Assembly (NCBI RefSeq): GCF_019880305.1
Contig: NZ_CP082301.1
Location: 4,464,001 to 4,528,000, forward strand
Direction: 5' to 3'
From: Streptomyces decoyicus
Lineage (GTDB): Bacteria; Actinomycetota; Actinomycetes; Streptomycetales; Streptomycetaceae
DNA: 64,000 nucleotides
The translations under genes were made by a program, and so were the position numbers. Positions 25,049 through 33,811 of this stretch are shown piece by piece. Numbering within the stretch: the stretch's first letter is position 1; the number at the start of each line of letters is the position of its first letter. The notes beneath the pieces are model-generated. The model was not told where the DNA came from. It did not search any database and was given only the letters and a program-made list of their open reading frames with translations.

Positions 25049-26256
25049 GCGCCGTACAGTTCACATACGAGCAGCTCAAGGCCTATGAGGGCCGGTCGAC
25101 CTCGGCCGCCGGTGTGGGCAAGGACCTGGTCAACGAGCCGATGATCAGGCACTGGTGCGAGGCCGTGGGTGACGCCAACCCCGCCTACCGGGGGCCGGAC
25201 GCCATCGCCCCGCCGACCATGCTCCAGGCCTGGACGATGGGCGGCCTGTCCGGCCACACCGACCGCTCGGGGGCGTACGACGAGCTGTCCGGGCTGCTGG
25301 ACAGCGCCGGATACACCTCCATCGTCGCCACCGACTGCGAGCAGGAGTATCTGCGGCCGCTGCGGCCCGGTGACCGGATCACCTTCGACGCGGTGATCGA
25401 ATCGGTGTCGGAGCGCAAGACGACGAAGCTGGGGACCGGGTACTTCATCACGACGCGGATGGACATCCGCGCGGACGGCGAGCCGGCCGGGACGCACCGC
25501 TTCCGGGTCCTCAAGTACGCCCCGGCGGTGCGTACGCCCGAGGCGGCCGCGCATACGTCCGAGGCGGCCGCCCGCACGCGGCCGCGGACCCCCGGGACAG
25601 CCGAGCGGGCCCCCGGGACAGCCGAGCGGCCGCAGGTGTCCCAGCGGCCGCAAGCGCCTCAGCGGTCGCAGGCACCCGAGCAGCCCCGGGCCCGGCGCCC
25701 CCGCCCCGTCATCAACCGCGACAATGCCGGCTTCTGGGAGGGCGTCTGCGGACACCGGCTGCTGATCCAGCGCTGCACGGGATGCCGGACGCTGCGCTTC
25801 CCCTGGCTGCCCGGGTGCAATGCCTGCGGGTCGCCGGAGTGGGAGACCGTCGCGGCGAGCGGTGCGGGAACGGTCTTCTCCTACGTCGTGATGCACCATC
25901 CGCCCTTCCCCGCATTCACGGTCTCCGAGCACGTCGCGGACGCGCCTCGCCCCCATGCGGATGCGCCCCATTCCCGTCCCCATGCGGATGCGCCCCGTCC
26001 CCATGCGGATACGCCTCGCCCCCATGCGGATGCGCCCCGTCCCCACGCGGGCGCACCCAGCCCCGGCCCGGACGCGCCCGCCCCGTACGCGGTCGGGCTG
26101 ATCGAACTGGCCGAGGGGGTACGGATCGTCAGCAATGTCATCGGCGTCCCGTACGACAAGGTGCGGATCGGCATGCCGGTACGGCTCGAATTCCTCCGGG
26201 TGGACGAGGAGTTGGAGCTGCCGGTCTTTCGCGCGGCAGAGGGCGGTGAGGGGTGA
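25045..26256 (+). CDS. chsH2: MaoC-DUF35 fusion, ChsH2-like
   Basis: A 403-residue two-domain protein. Residues about 1-160 are a MaoC-like hot-dog domain. Residues about 225-400 are a DUF35 OB-fold with a zinc ribbon (CTGCRTLRFPWLPGCNACGS, Cys-x2-Cys...Cys-x2-Cys). In Mycobacterium the MaoC part pairs with ChsH1 as the side-chain enoyl-CoA hydratase and the DUF35 part activates the aldolase Ltp2. The inter-domain linker is Pro/Arg/Gln repeats. A second repeat, Pro-Arg-Pro-His-Ala-Asp units at residues about 300-336, interrupts the OB-fold itself, which is unusual. Confidence 0.85.
   Translation: MSAVQFTYEQLKAYEGRSTSAAGVGKDLVNEPMIRHWCEAVGDANPAYRGPDAIAPPTMLQAWTMGGLSGHTDRSGAYDELSGLLDSAGYTSIVATDCEQEYLRPLRPGDRITFDAVIESVSERKTTKLGTGYFITTRMDIRADGEPAGTHRFRVLKYAPAVRTPEAAAHTSEAAARTRPRTPGTAERAPGTAERPQVSQRPQAPQRSQAPEQPRARRPRPVINRDNAGFWEGVCGHRLLIQRCTGCRTLRFPWLPGCNACGSPEWETVAASGAGTVFSYVVMHHPPFPAFTVSEHVADAPRPHADAPHSRPHADAPRPHADTPRPHADAPRPHAGAPSPGPDAPAPYAVGLIELAEGVRIVSNVIGVPYDKVRIGMPVRLEFLRVDEELELPVFRAAEGGEG
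25942..26052 (+). repeat. 21-bp tandem repeat inside the DUF35 domain
   Basis: Five in-frame units of the type GCGCCTCGCCCCCATGCGGAT (one of 27 bases) encode Ala-Pro-Arg-Pro-His-Ala-Asp repeats within the OB-fold. Confidence 0.85.
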
Positions 26257-26257
26257 G

Positions 26258-27385
26258 ATGGACTTCACGCCCACTCCGGAGCAGGCGGCGGCCCGCGAAC
26301 TGGCCGCGCAGATATTCGGCGATCTGTCCACGCCGGACCGCCTCGCCGCCTGCGGCAGCGGCACGGACGCCGCACTGTGGAAGGCGCTGTGCGCAGCGGG
26401 TCTGCCGGGCGCGGTGGAGGAGACGGGTCTGCTCGGACTCGTGCTGATGCTGGAGGAGCAGGGGCGTACGACGGCGCAGGTGCCGTTCGCGGCGACCTGT
26501 GTGTACGGCTTGCTGGCGATCGGCGCGCACGGAAGCCCGGAGCAGCGGGCACGGCTGCTGCCGGCGCTGCGGGACGGCGAGGCGGTCGCCACCGGGGCCT
26601 TCCCGGCGCGGCGCGGCGGCGTACGGGCCGAGCGCGCCACAGGTGCCACGAGTGCCACGGATGGCGGGGGTGGCACGGGGCGGCTGACCGGCACGGTCCC
26701 CGTGGTGCCATGGCTGCGCGAGGCCACCCATGTACTGGTGCCGGACGGGACGACGCGGACGCTGTGGCTCGTACGTACCGACGACACCGGGGTACGGCGC
26801 GACCCGGTCGAGACCACCGCCCCATGGTCGGCGGGCCGGCTCACCCTGGACGACGCCCCTGCCGCCTGCCTGGGCCGGGAGACCACCTCCCCGCACCCCC
26901 GTACCGCCCGCGCCTACGACGACGTCCTGGCCCTCGCCCGCACCGCCTTCGCCGGACTCCAGACCGGGGTCTGCGCCGGCTCCCTGGCCCGTGCGGTGTC
27001 CCACACCACCACCCGCGAGCAGTTCGGCCGCCCGCTCGCCACGAACCAGGGCGTGCAGCTGCGCGCCGCCGACGCCTACATGGACACCGAGGCCATCCGT
27101 CTCACCGCCTACGAGGCGGCCTGGCGCCGGGACGCGGGCCTGGACGCCGGGCCGCATGCGCTGACCGCGGCCTGGTGGGCGTCCGAGGCGGGCACCCGCG
27201 TGGTGCACACCGGCCAGCATCTGCACGGCGGTATCGGCGCCGACGTGGACCACCCCGTCCACCGGCATTTCCTCTGGGGCAGGCAACTGGCCGGGTACCT
27301 GGGCGCGGGAGCCGAAGCCCTGGAGGAATTGGGGGAGTTGCTGATATCGCCCACGGACCGCGAAGACCGGGAGGAGACCGGATGA
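26258..27385 (+). CDS. chsE1: Acyl-CoA dehydrogenase, FadE28/ChsE1-like
   Basis: A 375-residue acyl-CoA dehydrogenase-family protein, shorter than its partner as is typical of FadE28. It has the N-terminal helical domain, a G-T-V-P-V-V-P beta-domain block and a C-terminal helical domain with TTREQFGRPLATNQGVQ and QHLHGGIGADVDHPVHR. It is expected to be the non-identical subunit of the side-chain dehydrogenase with the 23795 product. It starts 2 bases after the chsH2 stop. A short Thr/Gly insert (residues about 125-140) interrupts the middle domain. It ends with an ATGA overlap. Confidence 0.82.
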   Translation: MDFTPTPEQAAARELAAQIFGDLSTPDRLAACGSGTDAALWKALCAAGLPGAVEETGLLGLVLMLEEQGRTTAQVPFAATCVYGLLAIGAHGSPEQRARLLPALRDGEAVATGAFPARRGGVRAERATGATSATDGGGGTGRLTGTVPVVPWLREATHVLVPDGTTRTLWLVRTDDTGVRRDPVETTAPWSAGRLTLDDAPAACLGRETTSPHPRTARAYDDVLALARTAFAGLQTGVCAGSLARAVSHTTTREQFGRPLATNQGVQLRAADAYMDTEAIRLTAYEAAWRRDAGLDAGPHALTAAWWASEAGTRVVHTGQHLHGGIGADVDHPVHRHFLWGRQLAGYLGAGAEALEELGELLISPTDREDREETG

Positions 27386-27774
27386 AGGCCGGTGACGAGC
27401 TGCCGACGCTCACCATCCCCATCACCCGCACCCTGATCGTCGCCGGGGCGCTCGCTTCCCGCGACTACCAGGACGTGCACCACGACACCGAGGCGGCCCA
27501 GCAGAAGGGCTCTCCGGAGATCTTCATGAACATCCTCACCACCAACGGGCTCGTCGGCCGCTACCTCACCGACCACTTCGGACCGCGCTGCACCCTGCAC
27601 AAGGTGGCCATCCGCCTCGGCGCCCCCAACTACCCGGGAGACGCCATGGTGTTGAGCGGAACCGTCACCGAGGTGACGGACGGTACGGCGGTGGTGCGGG
27701 TCGTCGGAGCGAACGGCCTCGGACACCACGTCACCGGCACGGTGACCGTAGGCCTCCCGGAGGGCACGGCATGA
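27382..27774 (+). CDS. chsH1: MaoC-family hydratase, ChsH1-like
   Basis: A 130-residue single hot-dog domain. The hydratase 2 motif is present as SRDYQDVHHD, supplying the catalytic Asp and His pair, and the C-terminal half reads as the expected beta-strands. In Mycobacterium ChsH1 forms an alpha2-beta2 hydratase with the MaoC half of ChsH2. It overlaps both neighbours by ATGA, which implies tight translational coupling and stoichiometric expression. Confidence 0.87.
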   Translation: MKAGDELPTLTIPITRTLIVAGALASRDYQDVHHDTEAAQQKGSPEIFMNILTTNGLVGRYLTDHFGPRCTLHKVAIRLGAPNYPGDAMVLSGTVTEVTDGTAVVRVVGANGLGHHVTGTVTVGLPEGTA

Positions 27775-28937
27775 GCGTCCACCGTCCCGATTCCCTCGGC
27801 GGCCGGGCCGCCATCGCCGGAATCGGCGCGACCGAGTTCTCCAAGAACTCCGGCCGCAGCGAACTGACGCTCGCCGTCGAGGCGGTACGCGCCGCCCTGG
27901 ACGACGCTGGGCTGGCCCCCGCGGACGTCGACGGCCTGGTCACCTTCACCATGGACACCAACCCCGAGATCACCGTCGCCCAGGCGGCCGGCATCGGCGA
28001 GCTGTCCTTCTTCTCGCGGGTCCACTACGGGGGCGGCGCGGCCTGCGCGACCGTCCAGCAGGCGGCCCTGGCGGTCGCCACCGGCATCGCCGAAGTCGTC
28101 GTCTGCTACCGCGCGTTCAACGAGCGCTCCGGCCGCCGCTTCGGCTCCGGCGTACAGCAGCGGGAGCCCACCGCCGAGGGCGCGGCGCTCGGCTGGAACC
28201 TCCCGTTCGGCCTGCTCACCCCTGCCTCCTGGGTCGCCATGGCCGCCCAGCGCTACCTGCACACCTACGGGCTGACCCCGGACGCCTTCGGCCCGGTCGC
28301 GGTCACCGACCGCCGCCATGCCGCCCGCAACCCGGCCGCGTACTTCTACAACAAGCCCATCACCCTCGCCGACCACGCCGCCTCCCGCTGGATCGTGGAG
28401 CCGCTGCGGCTGCTGGACTGCTGCCAGGAGACGGACGGCGCCCAGGCGATCGTGGTGACCTCGCCCGAGCGGGCCCGCGGGCTGCCCCACCCGCCGGCGC
28501 TGATCACGGCCGCGGCGCAGGGTGCGGGCCGCGGCCAGGAGCAGATGACCAGCTTCTACCGCGACGACCTGACCGGCCTCCCCGAAATGGACGTGGTCGC
28601 CCGCCAGCTCTGGCGCACCGCCGCCCTCACCCCCGCCGATATCGACGTCGCGATCCTCTACGACCACTTCACGCCCTTCGTGCTGATGCAGCTGGAGGAG
28701 TTCGGCTTCTGCGCCCCCGGGGAGGCCGCGGACTTCGTCGCCGCGGACACCCTGCCCCTCAACACCCACGGCGGCCAGCTCGGCGAGGCCTATCTGCACG
28801 GCATGAACGGCATCGCCGAGGCCGTCCGCCAGCTCCGCGGCACCTCCGTCAACCAGGCCGGCAGCCCCGCACATGTCCTGGTCACGGCCGGGACCGGCGT
28901 CCCGACCTCGGGGCTGATCCTCGGCGCGGACGGCTGA
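27771..28937 (+). CDS. ltp2: Thiolase-like aldolase, Ltp2-like
   Basis: A 388-residue protein of the SCP-x/thiolase superfamily that opens IAGIGATEFSKNSGR and ends VLVTAGTGVPTSGLILG. In Mycobacterium, Ltp2 works with the DUF35 domain of ChsH2 as a retro-aldolase that releases propionyl-CoA and the 17-keto steroid. Being last in an operon that also encodes the DUF35 partner supports the same role. The length is usual for the family and the frame is clean. Confidence 0.87.
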   Translation: MSVHRPDSLGGRAAIAGIGATEFSKNSGRSELTLAVEAVRAALDDAGLAPADVDGLVTFTMDTNPEITVAQAAGIGELSFFSRVHYGGGAACATVQQAALAVATGIAEVVVCYRAFNERSGRRFGSGVQQREPTAEGAALGWNLPFGLLTPASWVAMAAQRYLHTYGLTPDAFGPVAVTDRRHAARNPAAYFYNKPITLADHAASRWIVEPLRLLDCCQETDGAQAIVVTSPERARGLPHPPALITAAAQGAGRGQEQMTSFYRDDLTGLPEMDVVARQLWRTAALTPADIDVAILYDHFTPFVLMQLEEFGFCAPGEAADFVAADTLPLNTHGGQLGEAYLHGMNGIAEAVRQLRGTSVNQAGSPAHVLVTAGTGVPTSGLILGADG

Positions 28938-28990
28938 CCGCGGAGGAGCGCGCCCGCCCGCCGCGGCCGTACACGTACCCACGGGGTACG

Positions 28991-29062
28991 TGTCCCCACC
29001 GGTCACCGGCACTCTGTCCCCACCGGTCACCGGCACTCGCTCCCCAGCGGTCGCCGGCACTC
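28991..29062. repeat. Three 24-bp tandem repeats after the igr-like operon
   Basis: Two identical units of TGTCCCCACCGGTCACCGGC plus ACTC, and a third with four changes. Each contains the short palindrome ACCGGT, or in the third unit its variant. Confidence 0.9.
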
Positions 29063-29210
29063 GGTACCGTGATCAATGCCCTAGGGGTAAGCCCTGCCCT
29101 GTCCCCCCAGAGGAGGTCGGGCAAGCCCCACCCGTACAACTTGAGGCGGATGGTGCTTCGGCACCTTGGGGCGATCCGCCCGCCCCACCCTCGCTTCTAG
29201 CGTGGTCCAC

Positions 29211-29747
29211 ATGACCACGCCAGTGTGCACAAGCGCTTCGACCGCCGCTGTGTTCCCGACGTTCTCGTCCTATGTACGGGCCCGGGGGCCGGTCCTGCTG
29301 CGCACTGCGCGGTCGCTGTCCGCCAACCCGAACGACGCCGAGGACCTCCTCCAGACCGCGCTGGCCAAGACCTTCGTGGCCTGGGAACGCATCGAGGACC
29401 ACCGCGCGCTGGACGGCTATGTCCGCCGCGCGCTGATCAACACCCGCACGTCCCAGTGGCGCAAGCGCAAGGTCGACGAGTTCGCCGTCGACGAGCTGCC
29501 GGAGCCGGACCCGCTGCCGGCGCCCGACCCGGCCGAACTCCAGGGCCTGCGCGACGCGATGTGGCGCGCGGTGATGCGCCTGCCCGCCCGTCAGCGGGCC
29601 ATGGTCGTCCTCAGGTATTACGAGGACCTGAGCGAGGCCCAGACCGCCGAGGTCATGGAGGTCTCGATCGGCACGGTCAAGAGCGCCGTCTCCCGCGCCC
29701 TGGCCAAACTCCGGGAAGACCCGGAGCTGGCGATGATCTCGGCCTGA
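29211..29747 (+). CDS. SigE-family ECF RNA polymerase sigma factor
   Basis: A 178-residue sigma factor starting at ATG 29211. The region-2 helices contain SSYVRARGPVLLRTARSLS and the core-binding AEDLLQTALAKTFVAWERI. Region 4 contains LPARQRAMVVLRYYEDLSE and a helix-turn-helix ending VSIGTVKSAVSRALAKL. It belongs to the actinobacterial SigE-like (SACE-type) group. No anti-sigma gene is adjacent. Confidence 0.9.
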   Translation: MTTPVCTSASTAAVFPTFSSYVRARGPVLLRTARSLSANPNDAEDLLQTALAKTFVAWERIEDHRALDGYVRRALINTRTSQWRKRKVDEFAVDELPEPDPLPAPDPAELQGLRDAMWRAVMRLPARQRAMVVLRYYEDLSEAQTAEVMEVSIGTVKSAVSRALAKLREDPELAMISA

Positions 29748-30108
29748 TCCGTCGCTGTCGGCGAGCACGTCAGAGGAGCACGTCAGGGCGCACGTCAGGG
29801 GTGTCTCCGCCAATGCGCCCTATCGGCACTGCCGTGACCACTCATACGCTCTCCGTGGCCGTGGCCGTGGCCGTGGCCGTGGCCGTGCCCGTGGCGCCTG
29901 GCGAAAGGGGCAGGAATGGGGCAAATCCGCTGGCCGGCCCGGAATCGAAAGGCATCGGCTGCGCATCTCTCCCGACGGCCGGAGGACACGCCACGAAGTG
30001 AGCCTCGCCTGACGGCCTCAGGCCGTGCCCGGCGGGATCAGGCTCGGCCGGGTAGCTGGTCGTGGCGTTCTTACATCTCTCTAATAACCGCGCCACATGG
30101 TGGGGTTC
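29748..30108. other. Intergenic region with CGTGGC microsatellite
   Basis: About 360 bases. It contains GCACGTCAG direct repeats (29764-29800) and a CGTGGC hexanucleotide tract (29854-29896). The last 60 bases are less G/C-rich and include TTACATCTCTCTAATAAC, a possible promoter segment for the next gene. No gene seen. Confidence 0.55.
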
Positions 30109-31143
30109 ATGGTGACCAAACGAATTGCCGTCGGTGTCGGAATGCTCACGACGATAACCTTGGCAGGCGTAGCCGCGACGGCCGCCGCGGGTCCCGCTCC
30201 GACGTCCGACAAGGCTTCTGCTTCCGCCTCAGCACTCGGCAACAGGGCAGCGAAGAACTACTTGTACGCATCCATTGGGGATTTCGATACAGAGGTGAAA
30301 CCGCTGATCGATCGCCCCGATGTCAACGGCGTGCAGCTGGTGGTGCCGTGGAAGGCACTCGAGCAGAAGAAGAATCAGTACGATTTCTCGGAGATCGACC
30401 GGGTGCTGAACTATCTGCAGCCCCGCCACAAGAAGCTGTTCATCCAGATCCAGGACCGGTTCTTTGCACCGCCGACCAGGCTCCCGGACTATCTGTTGCG
30501 TGAGCCGGAATACAAGGGAGGCGCGGCTCCGACAACGAACGAAAGCGGCCTCGGCCCCGGTGAGCCCGGAGCGGTCGCAGCGCAGTGGAACCCACAGGTG
30601 AGGGGCCGTTTCCAGCATCTGCTGAAGGCGCTGGCGCAGCGATTCGACGGGCGCCTCGCCGGGGTGAACCTTCCGGAAACCGCTACCGGAGTGGACACCA
30701 AGAAGGACCGTACTGGATACAGTCACGAATCCTACTTCAAGGCAGAACTCGCCAACATGGCCTACGGCAAGAAGGTCTTCACCAAGACGCAGTTCATTCA
30801 GTATGTCAACTTCTGGCCGGGTGAATGGAACAACAGCCGCAACTATATGAAGCGCACCTTCGAGTTCGCCAAGTCGCACGGAATCGGCCTGGGCGGACCT
30901 GACGTCCTCCCGAACCGCCCGGCACAGATGGAAAACTCGTACCCCTTCTTCAAGAAATACCGCGGCAAGCTCCCCATCGTGGCCATGGCCGTACAGGAGC
31001 CCGACTTCGAATACAAGAACCCCACGACGAAGAAGCCGTACACCCGGGAGGAGTTCATCGATTTCGGCACGAACACCCTCGGTGCCGACGTCATGTTCTG
31101 GGCCACCAGCGCGCCCTGGCTCCACCAGCCGGCGGCACGATAG
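30109..31143 (+). CDS. Secreted TIM-barrel-like protein (possible glycoside hydrolase)
   Basis: A 344-residue protein with a Sec signal peptide (residues about 1-28). The mature protein reads like a TIM-barrel glycosidase: NYLYASIGDFDTEVKPLIDR, VNGVQLVVPWKALEQKKNQYDFS, KKLFIQIQDRFF and LAGVNLPETATG, the last with a Glu at a position expected for an acid/base. PIVAMAVQEPDFEY offers a second Glu late in the sequence. It is clearly less G/C-biased and richer in Lys, Asn and Tyr than its neighbours, which suggests acquisition by transfer. The start may be ATG 30109 or GTG 30112; no strong ribosome site is seen. Confidence 0.72.
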   Translation: MVTKRIAVGVGMLTTITLAGVAATAAAGPAPTSDKASASASALGNRAAKNYLYASIGDFDTEVKPLIDRPDVNGVQLVVPWKALEQKKNQYDFSEIDRVLNYLQPRHKKLFIQIQDRFFAPPTRLPDYLLREPEYKGGAAPTTNESGLGPGEPGAVAAQWNPQVRGRFQHLLKALAQRFDGRLAGVNLPETATGVDTKKDRTGYSHESYFKAELANMAYGKKVFTKTQFIQYVNFWPGEWNNSRNYMKRTFEFAKSHGIGLGGPDVLPNRPAQMENSYPFFKKYRGKLPIVAMAVQEPDFEYKNPTTKKPYTREEFIDFGTNTLGADVMFWATSAPWLHQPAAR

Positions 31144-31178
31144 AGCCACTCATCCTGCGCGGGCGGGGAGGCGCCTGT

Positions 31179-31224
31179 CACGTGACGTGACGTGACGTGA
31201 CGTGACGTGGTGTGGCGTGACGTT
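31179..31224. repeat. ACGTG pentanucleotide repeat
   Basis: Six to nine copies of CGTGA/ACGTG run in tandem between two convergent genes. Confidence 0.9.
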
Positions 31225-31264
31225 ACGGATGGTCTGGCGCCCCCTCGGCGGCCGGGGGCCGTCC

Positions 31265-32161
31265 TCACATGCCCGCGTAGCGCGCCGGCGTCGTGCCCAC
31301 GTGCCGCGTGAAGTGCCGGTTCAGGTGAGCTTGGTCATGGAATCCCACCGTTGCCGCGACCTCCGCCGGCCGCCTGCCGTCGAGCAGAAGCCCACGGGCC
31401 CACTCGATGCGCTTGCCGGTGAGATAGGCGTGCGGCGGCAGGCCGTAGGTCTGCTTGAAGCAGCGGATCAAGTGCGTGGGGTGGGCGTGCAGGACGGCGG
31501 CCGCCTCGTGCAGGGACAGACCGGTCGCCAGGCGGGAGTCCAGGAGGTCCCGCAAGACGGCAGCCAGCCGGTGCGCCTCACGGCCTGGCGTACGCGTCGG
31601 CCGCAGCGCATCCAGGTGGAAATGCAGCCGCTCCCGGATGAACGCCAACCGGGATTCGGCTTCGAAGACGTCGCCCGCCTGAGCGCTGGCCGCCTGAGCC
31701 CTGTCCGCCTGAGCGCTGTCCGCCTGAGCGCTGTCCGCAGGAGAGTCGCCCGCATGCGCGTCGCCCGCGTGGCCGAGGGACATATGCAGCTGGTGGATGC
31801 GATGGCGCAGCAGCACATCGCCGAAGACCGGGGCGTCCACCGCCCGGCCGGTCAGGCCCTCGGGGAGGACGGTCGCGTCGAGGTAGAGCACGCGCTTACG
31901 GAATCCTGCCGCGGTGACGGTCCTGCCGTCATGGGCGACACCGGGAGGCAGCAGGACGACCGTGCCGGTCCCGGTCACGCCATGCCGGTGGCGGTCACAC
32001 GCGAAGTCGACCGCCCCGTCATTGAGGATCATCAGGGCCCAGGTGTCATGGGTGTGGGACGGGTACGCGTGCTCGGTGAAGTGCGCGTGGAAGACCTCGG
32101 CGATTCCCGCAACGGGCGGTCGCCAAGCGCTGACCCTCGTACGGGGCGGGCCGTCTGCCAT
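31265..32161 (-). CDS. AraC-family transcriptional regulator with cupin sensor
   Basis: A 298-residue protein. Residues about 1-130 are an AraC-type cupin arm (HTHDTWALMILNDGAV and VVLLPPGVAHDG). Residues about 190-295 are the double helix-turn-helix, with LSLHEAAAVLHAHPTHLIRCFKQ and the closing RHVGTTPARYAGM. Between them is a Ser-Ala-Gln-Ala-Asp repeat encoded by a 15-base tandem repeat (31678-31742). It is divergent from the small cupin gene at 32211, 49 bases away, which is its probable target. A TTG start at 32176 is an alternative. Confidence 0.88.
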   Translation of the reverse strand: MADGPPRTRVSAWRPPVAGIAEVFHAHFTEHAYPSHTHDTWALMILNDGAVDFACDRHRHGVTGTGTVVLLPPGVAHDGRTVTAAGFRKRVLYLDATVLPEGLTGRAVDAPVFGDVLLRHRIHQLHMSLGHAGDAHAGDSPADSAQADSAQADRAQAASAQAGDVFEAESRLAFIRERLHFHLDALRPTRTPGREAHRLAAVLRDLLDSRLATGLSLHEAAAVLHAHPTHLIRCFKQTYGLPPHAYLTGKRIEWARGLLLDGRRPAEVAATVGFHDQAHLNRHFTRHVGTTPARYAGM

Positions 32162-32210
32162 GCCAGGAACGTACAAGACCGCCGACGGCCGGGCACGGCA
32201 GTCTCATGGC

Positions 32211-32579
32211 ATGACTGACTCTCCCGTACCCGTCAATATCGCCGACAAGCTCTCACAGTTCACTGACCTGTGGTCGCAGAAGAAGATCGCCGACGTCAAC
32301 GACTACGAGGTCAAACTCGCCAAGCTCAAGGGCGAGTTCGTCTGGCACACGCACGAGGACACCGACGAACTGTTCCTGGTCATCAGCGGCCGGCTCACCC
32401 TTCAGCTCAGGGACGGCGATGTGGTGCTCGGCCCCGGCGAGCTGTACGTGGTTCCCCGAGGCGTCGAACACTGCCCGGTGGCGGACGAAGAGACCGCCAT
32501 CCTGCTCCTCGAACCGACCGGCACGCTCAACACGGGCGACGCGGGAGGGCCCAGGAGCAAGGCGCCAGAGGCCCTCTGA
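32211..32579 (+). CDS. Small cupin-domain protein
   Basis: A 122-residue single-cupin protein with GEFVWHTHEDTDELFLVISG (motif 1, two His and a Glu as metal ligands) and GPGELYVVPRGVEHCPV (motif 2, last His). All four usual ligands are present. It is divergent from the AraC regulator and probably under its control; such pairs are common in Actinobacteria. Enzymatic role unknown. Confidence 0.9.
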   Translation: MTDSPVPVNIADKLSQFTDLWSQKKIADVNDYEVKLAKLKGEFVWHTHEDTDELFLVISGRLTLQLRDGDVVLGPGELYVVPRGVEHCPVADEETAILLLEPTGTLNTGDAGGPRSKAPEAL

Positions 32580-32585
32580 CGCGCG

Positions 32586-32855
32586 TCAGCGCCCGGCGGC
32601 GGCGTACGCGACGAAGTCCGCCCAAGCGGCGGGCCGGAGGTGGAGCTGCGGGCCGTGGGGGTTCTTGGAGTCGCGGATGTGGATGGTGTGGGGGGTGGGG
32701 GCGACTTCGATGCAGTCATGGCCGTTACTGCTGTCGCTGTAGCTGCTCTTCTGCCAGGCGACTTCGACGCACTCGTTGCCGTTACCTTGGCCGCTGTAGC
32801 TGCTCTTGGTCCACTCCAGCTCGGAAGCGTCTCCGGCAGAGGGCTTGAGTGTCAT
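32586..32855 (-). CDS. DUF397 protein with two copies of the motif
   Basis: An 89-residue protein with two DUF397 units, each with W-x-K-S-S-Y-S and a C-(V/I)-E-V-A block, where most have one. It overlaps the upstream HTH gene by ATGA. DUF397 proteins are small partners of the paired XRE/DUF5753 regulators that are abundant in Streptomyces (whiJ-like loci). Confidence 0.9.
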   Translation of the reverse strand: MTLKPSAGDASELEWTKSSYSGQGNGNECVEVAWQKSSYSDSSNGHDCIEVAPTPHTIHIRDSKNPHGPQLHLRPAAWADFVAYAAAGR

Positions 32856-33700
32856 GTCTCTCCCAGCACTTTCTCGATGAAGGCCATCGACTCCCGGGGC
32901 GTGAGAGCCTGGGCCCGGATGATGCCATACCGCAGTTCCAGGATCCGGGTCTCTTTCGGGCTGGAGATCAGACGGCTGGTGAACTGGTCATCGGGGCGAC
33001 CCACTACTGACCCGTCCCCGAACTTCAGGATCTCGATCTCACCGCCCATCCCGGCATGGTCGTCGAGGTTCGTCGGCATCACCTGGACTTCGACGTTCCG
33101 CAACTGACCTACCTCCAACAGGTGTTCGAGCTGTTGTCGCAGAACCATTGTGCCTCCAATGGGGCGGCGCAGTGTCACCTCTTCCTGGACGAACATGAGC
33201 GCCGGTGCAGGAGTGCGGGCGAAGATCGACTGTCGAGCAATGCGCGCGGTCACCTCGCGTTCCACTTTGTCTGGCGAGTAGGCAGGGCGGCGCATCTCGA
33301 ACAGTGCGCGTGTGTACTCCTTCGTCTGCAACAGCCCATGCAGGTTGTGATTGCCATACGCGCCCAGCTCGACGACCTCGGCTTCCCACCTCGTCAGGTC
33401 GCGAATCCTCTTCGGGTACCGGGCTCGCTCCACATCCTTCTTCATTGCGGCGATCTTGCCGCCCGCGCCTAAGACCTCATCGGCCCTTTCGAGGAACTCC
33501 GGGCGTGGGATGCGGCTGCCGCGCTCGATCTTGTAGATGAGGTTCTCCCCGTACCCGACGGCCGCGCCGAACTCTGCCGGGCGTAGCCCGGCGGCCTCCC
33601 GCCACAATTTGAGCTGGCGCCCGACCGTCTCCACGGCCGCCTGTGCGTCATCTTCCGGGTCGAGTTCCCAACCCCCGTCTTCCGCACCGTCAACATTCAT
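32852..33700 (-). CDS. XRE-family HTH regulator with DUF5753 domain
   Basis: A 282-residue protein. The helix-turn-helix spans residues about 25-85 (LKLWREAAGLRPAEFGAAVG, then ENLIYKIERGSRIP). The DUF5753 domain covers about 100-275, with EVVELGAYGNHNLHGLLQT and the ARIARQ block. ATG 33700 has GGAGGTGG upstream. The gene forms an operon with DUF397 and is divergent from an ATP-binding anti-sigma-like gene, the classical Streptomyces trio related to whiJ. Confidence 0.92.
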   Translation of the reverse strand: MNVDGAEDGGWELDPEDDAQAAVETVGRQLKLWREAAGLRPAEFGAAVGYGENLIYKIERGSRIPRPEFLERADEVLGAGGKIAAMKKDVERARYPKRIRDLTRWEAEVVELGAYGNHNLHGLLQTKEYTRALFEMRRPAYSPDKVEREVTARIARQSIFARTPAPALMFVQEEVTLRRPIGGTMVLRQQLEHLLEVGQLRNVEVQVMPTNLDDHAGMGGEIEILKFGDGSVVGRPDDQFTSRLISSPKETRILELRYGIIRAQALTPRESMAFIEKVLGET

Positions 33701-33811
33701 CCGCTTCCACCTCCTGGACAGCGGGGACGCCCCTGGACAAATCCTGGACATCACCATGCGTACTGGCGTTATCACTATTCAGCGTAAGCACGCACGACCA
33801 CGCTGAGTGAC

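Noticed and set aside
28991..29062. Possible CRISPR-like array
   Set aside because: Three contiguous 24-bp units without spacers; a simple tandem repeat.
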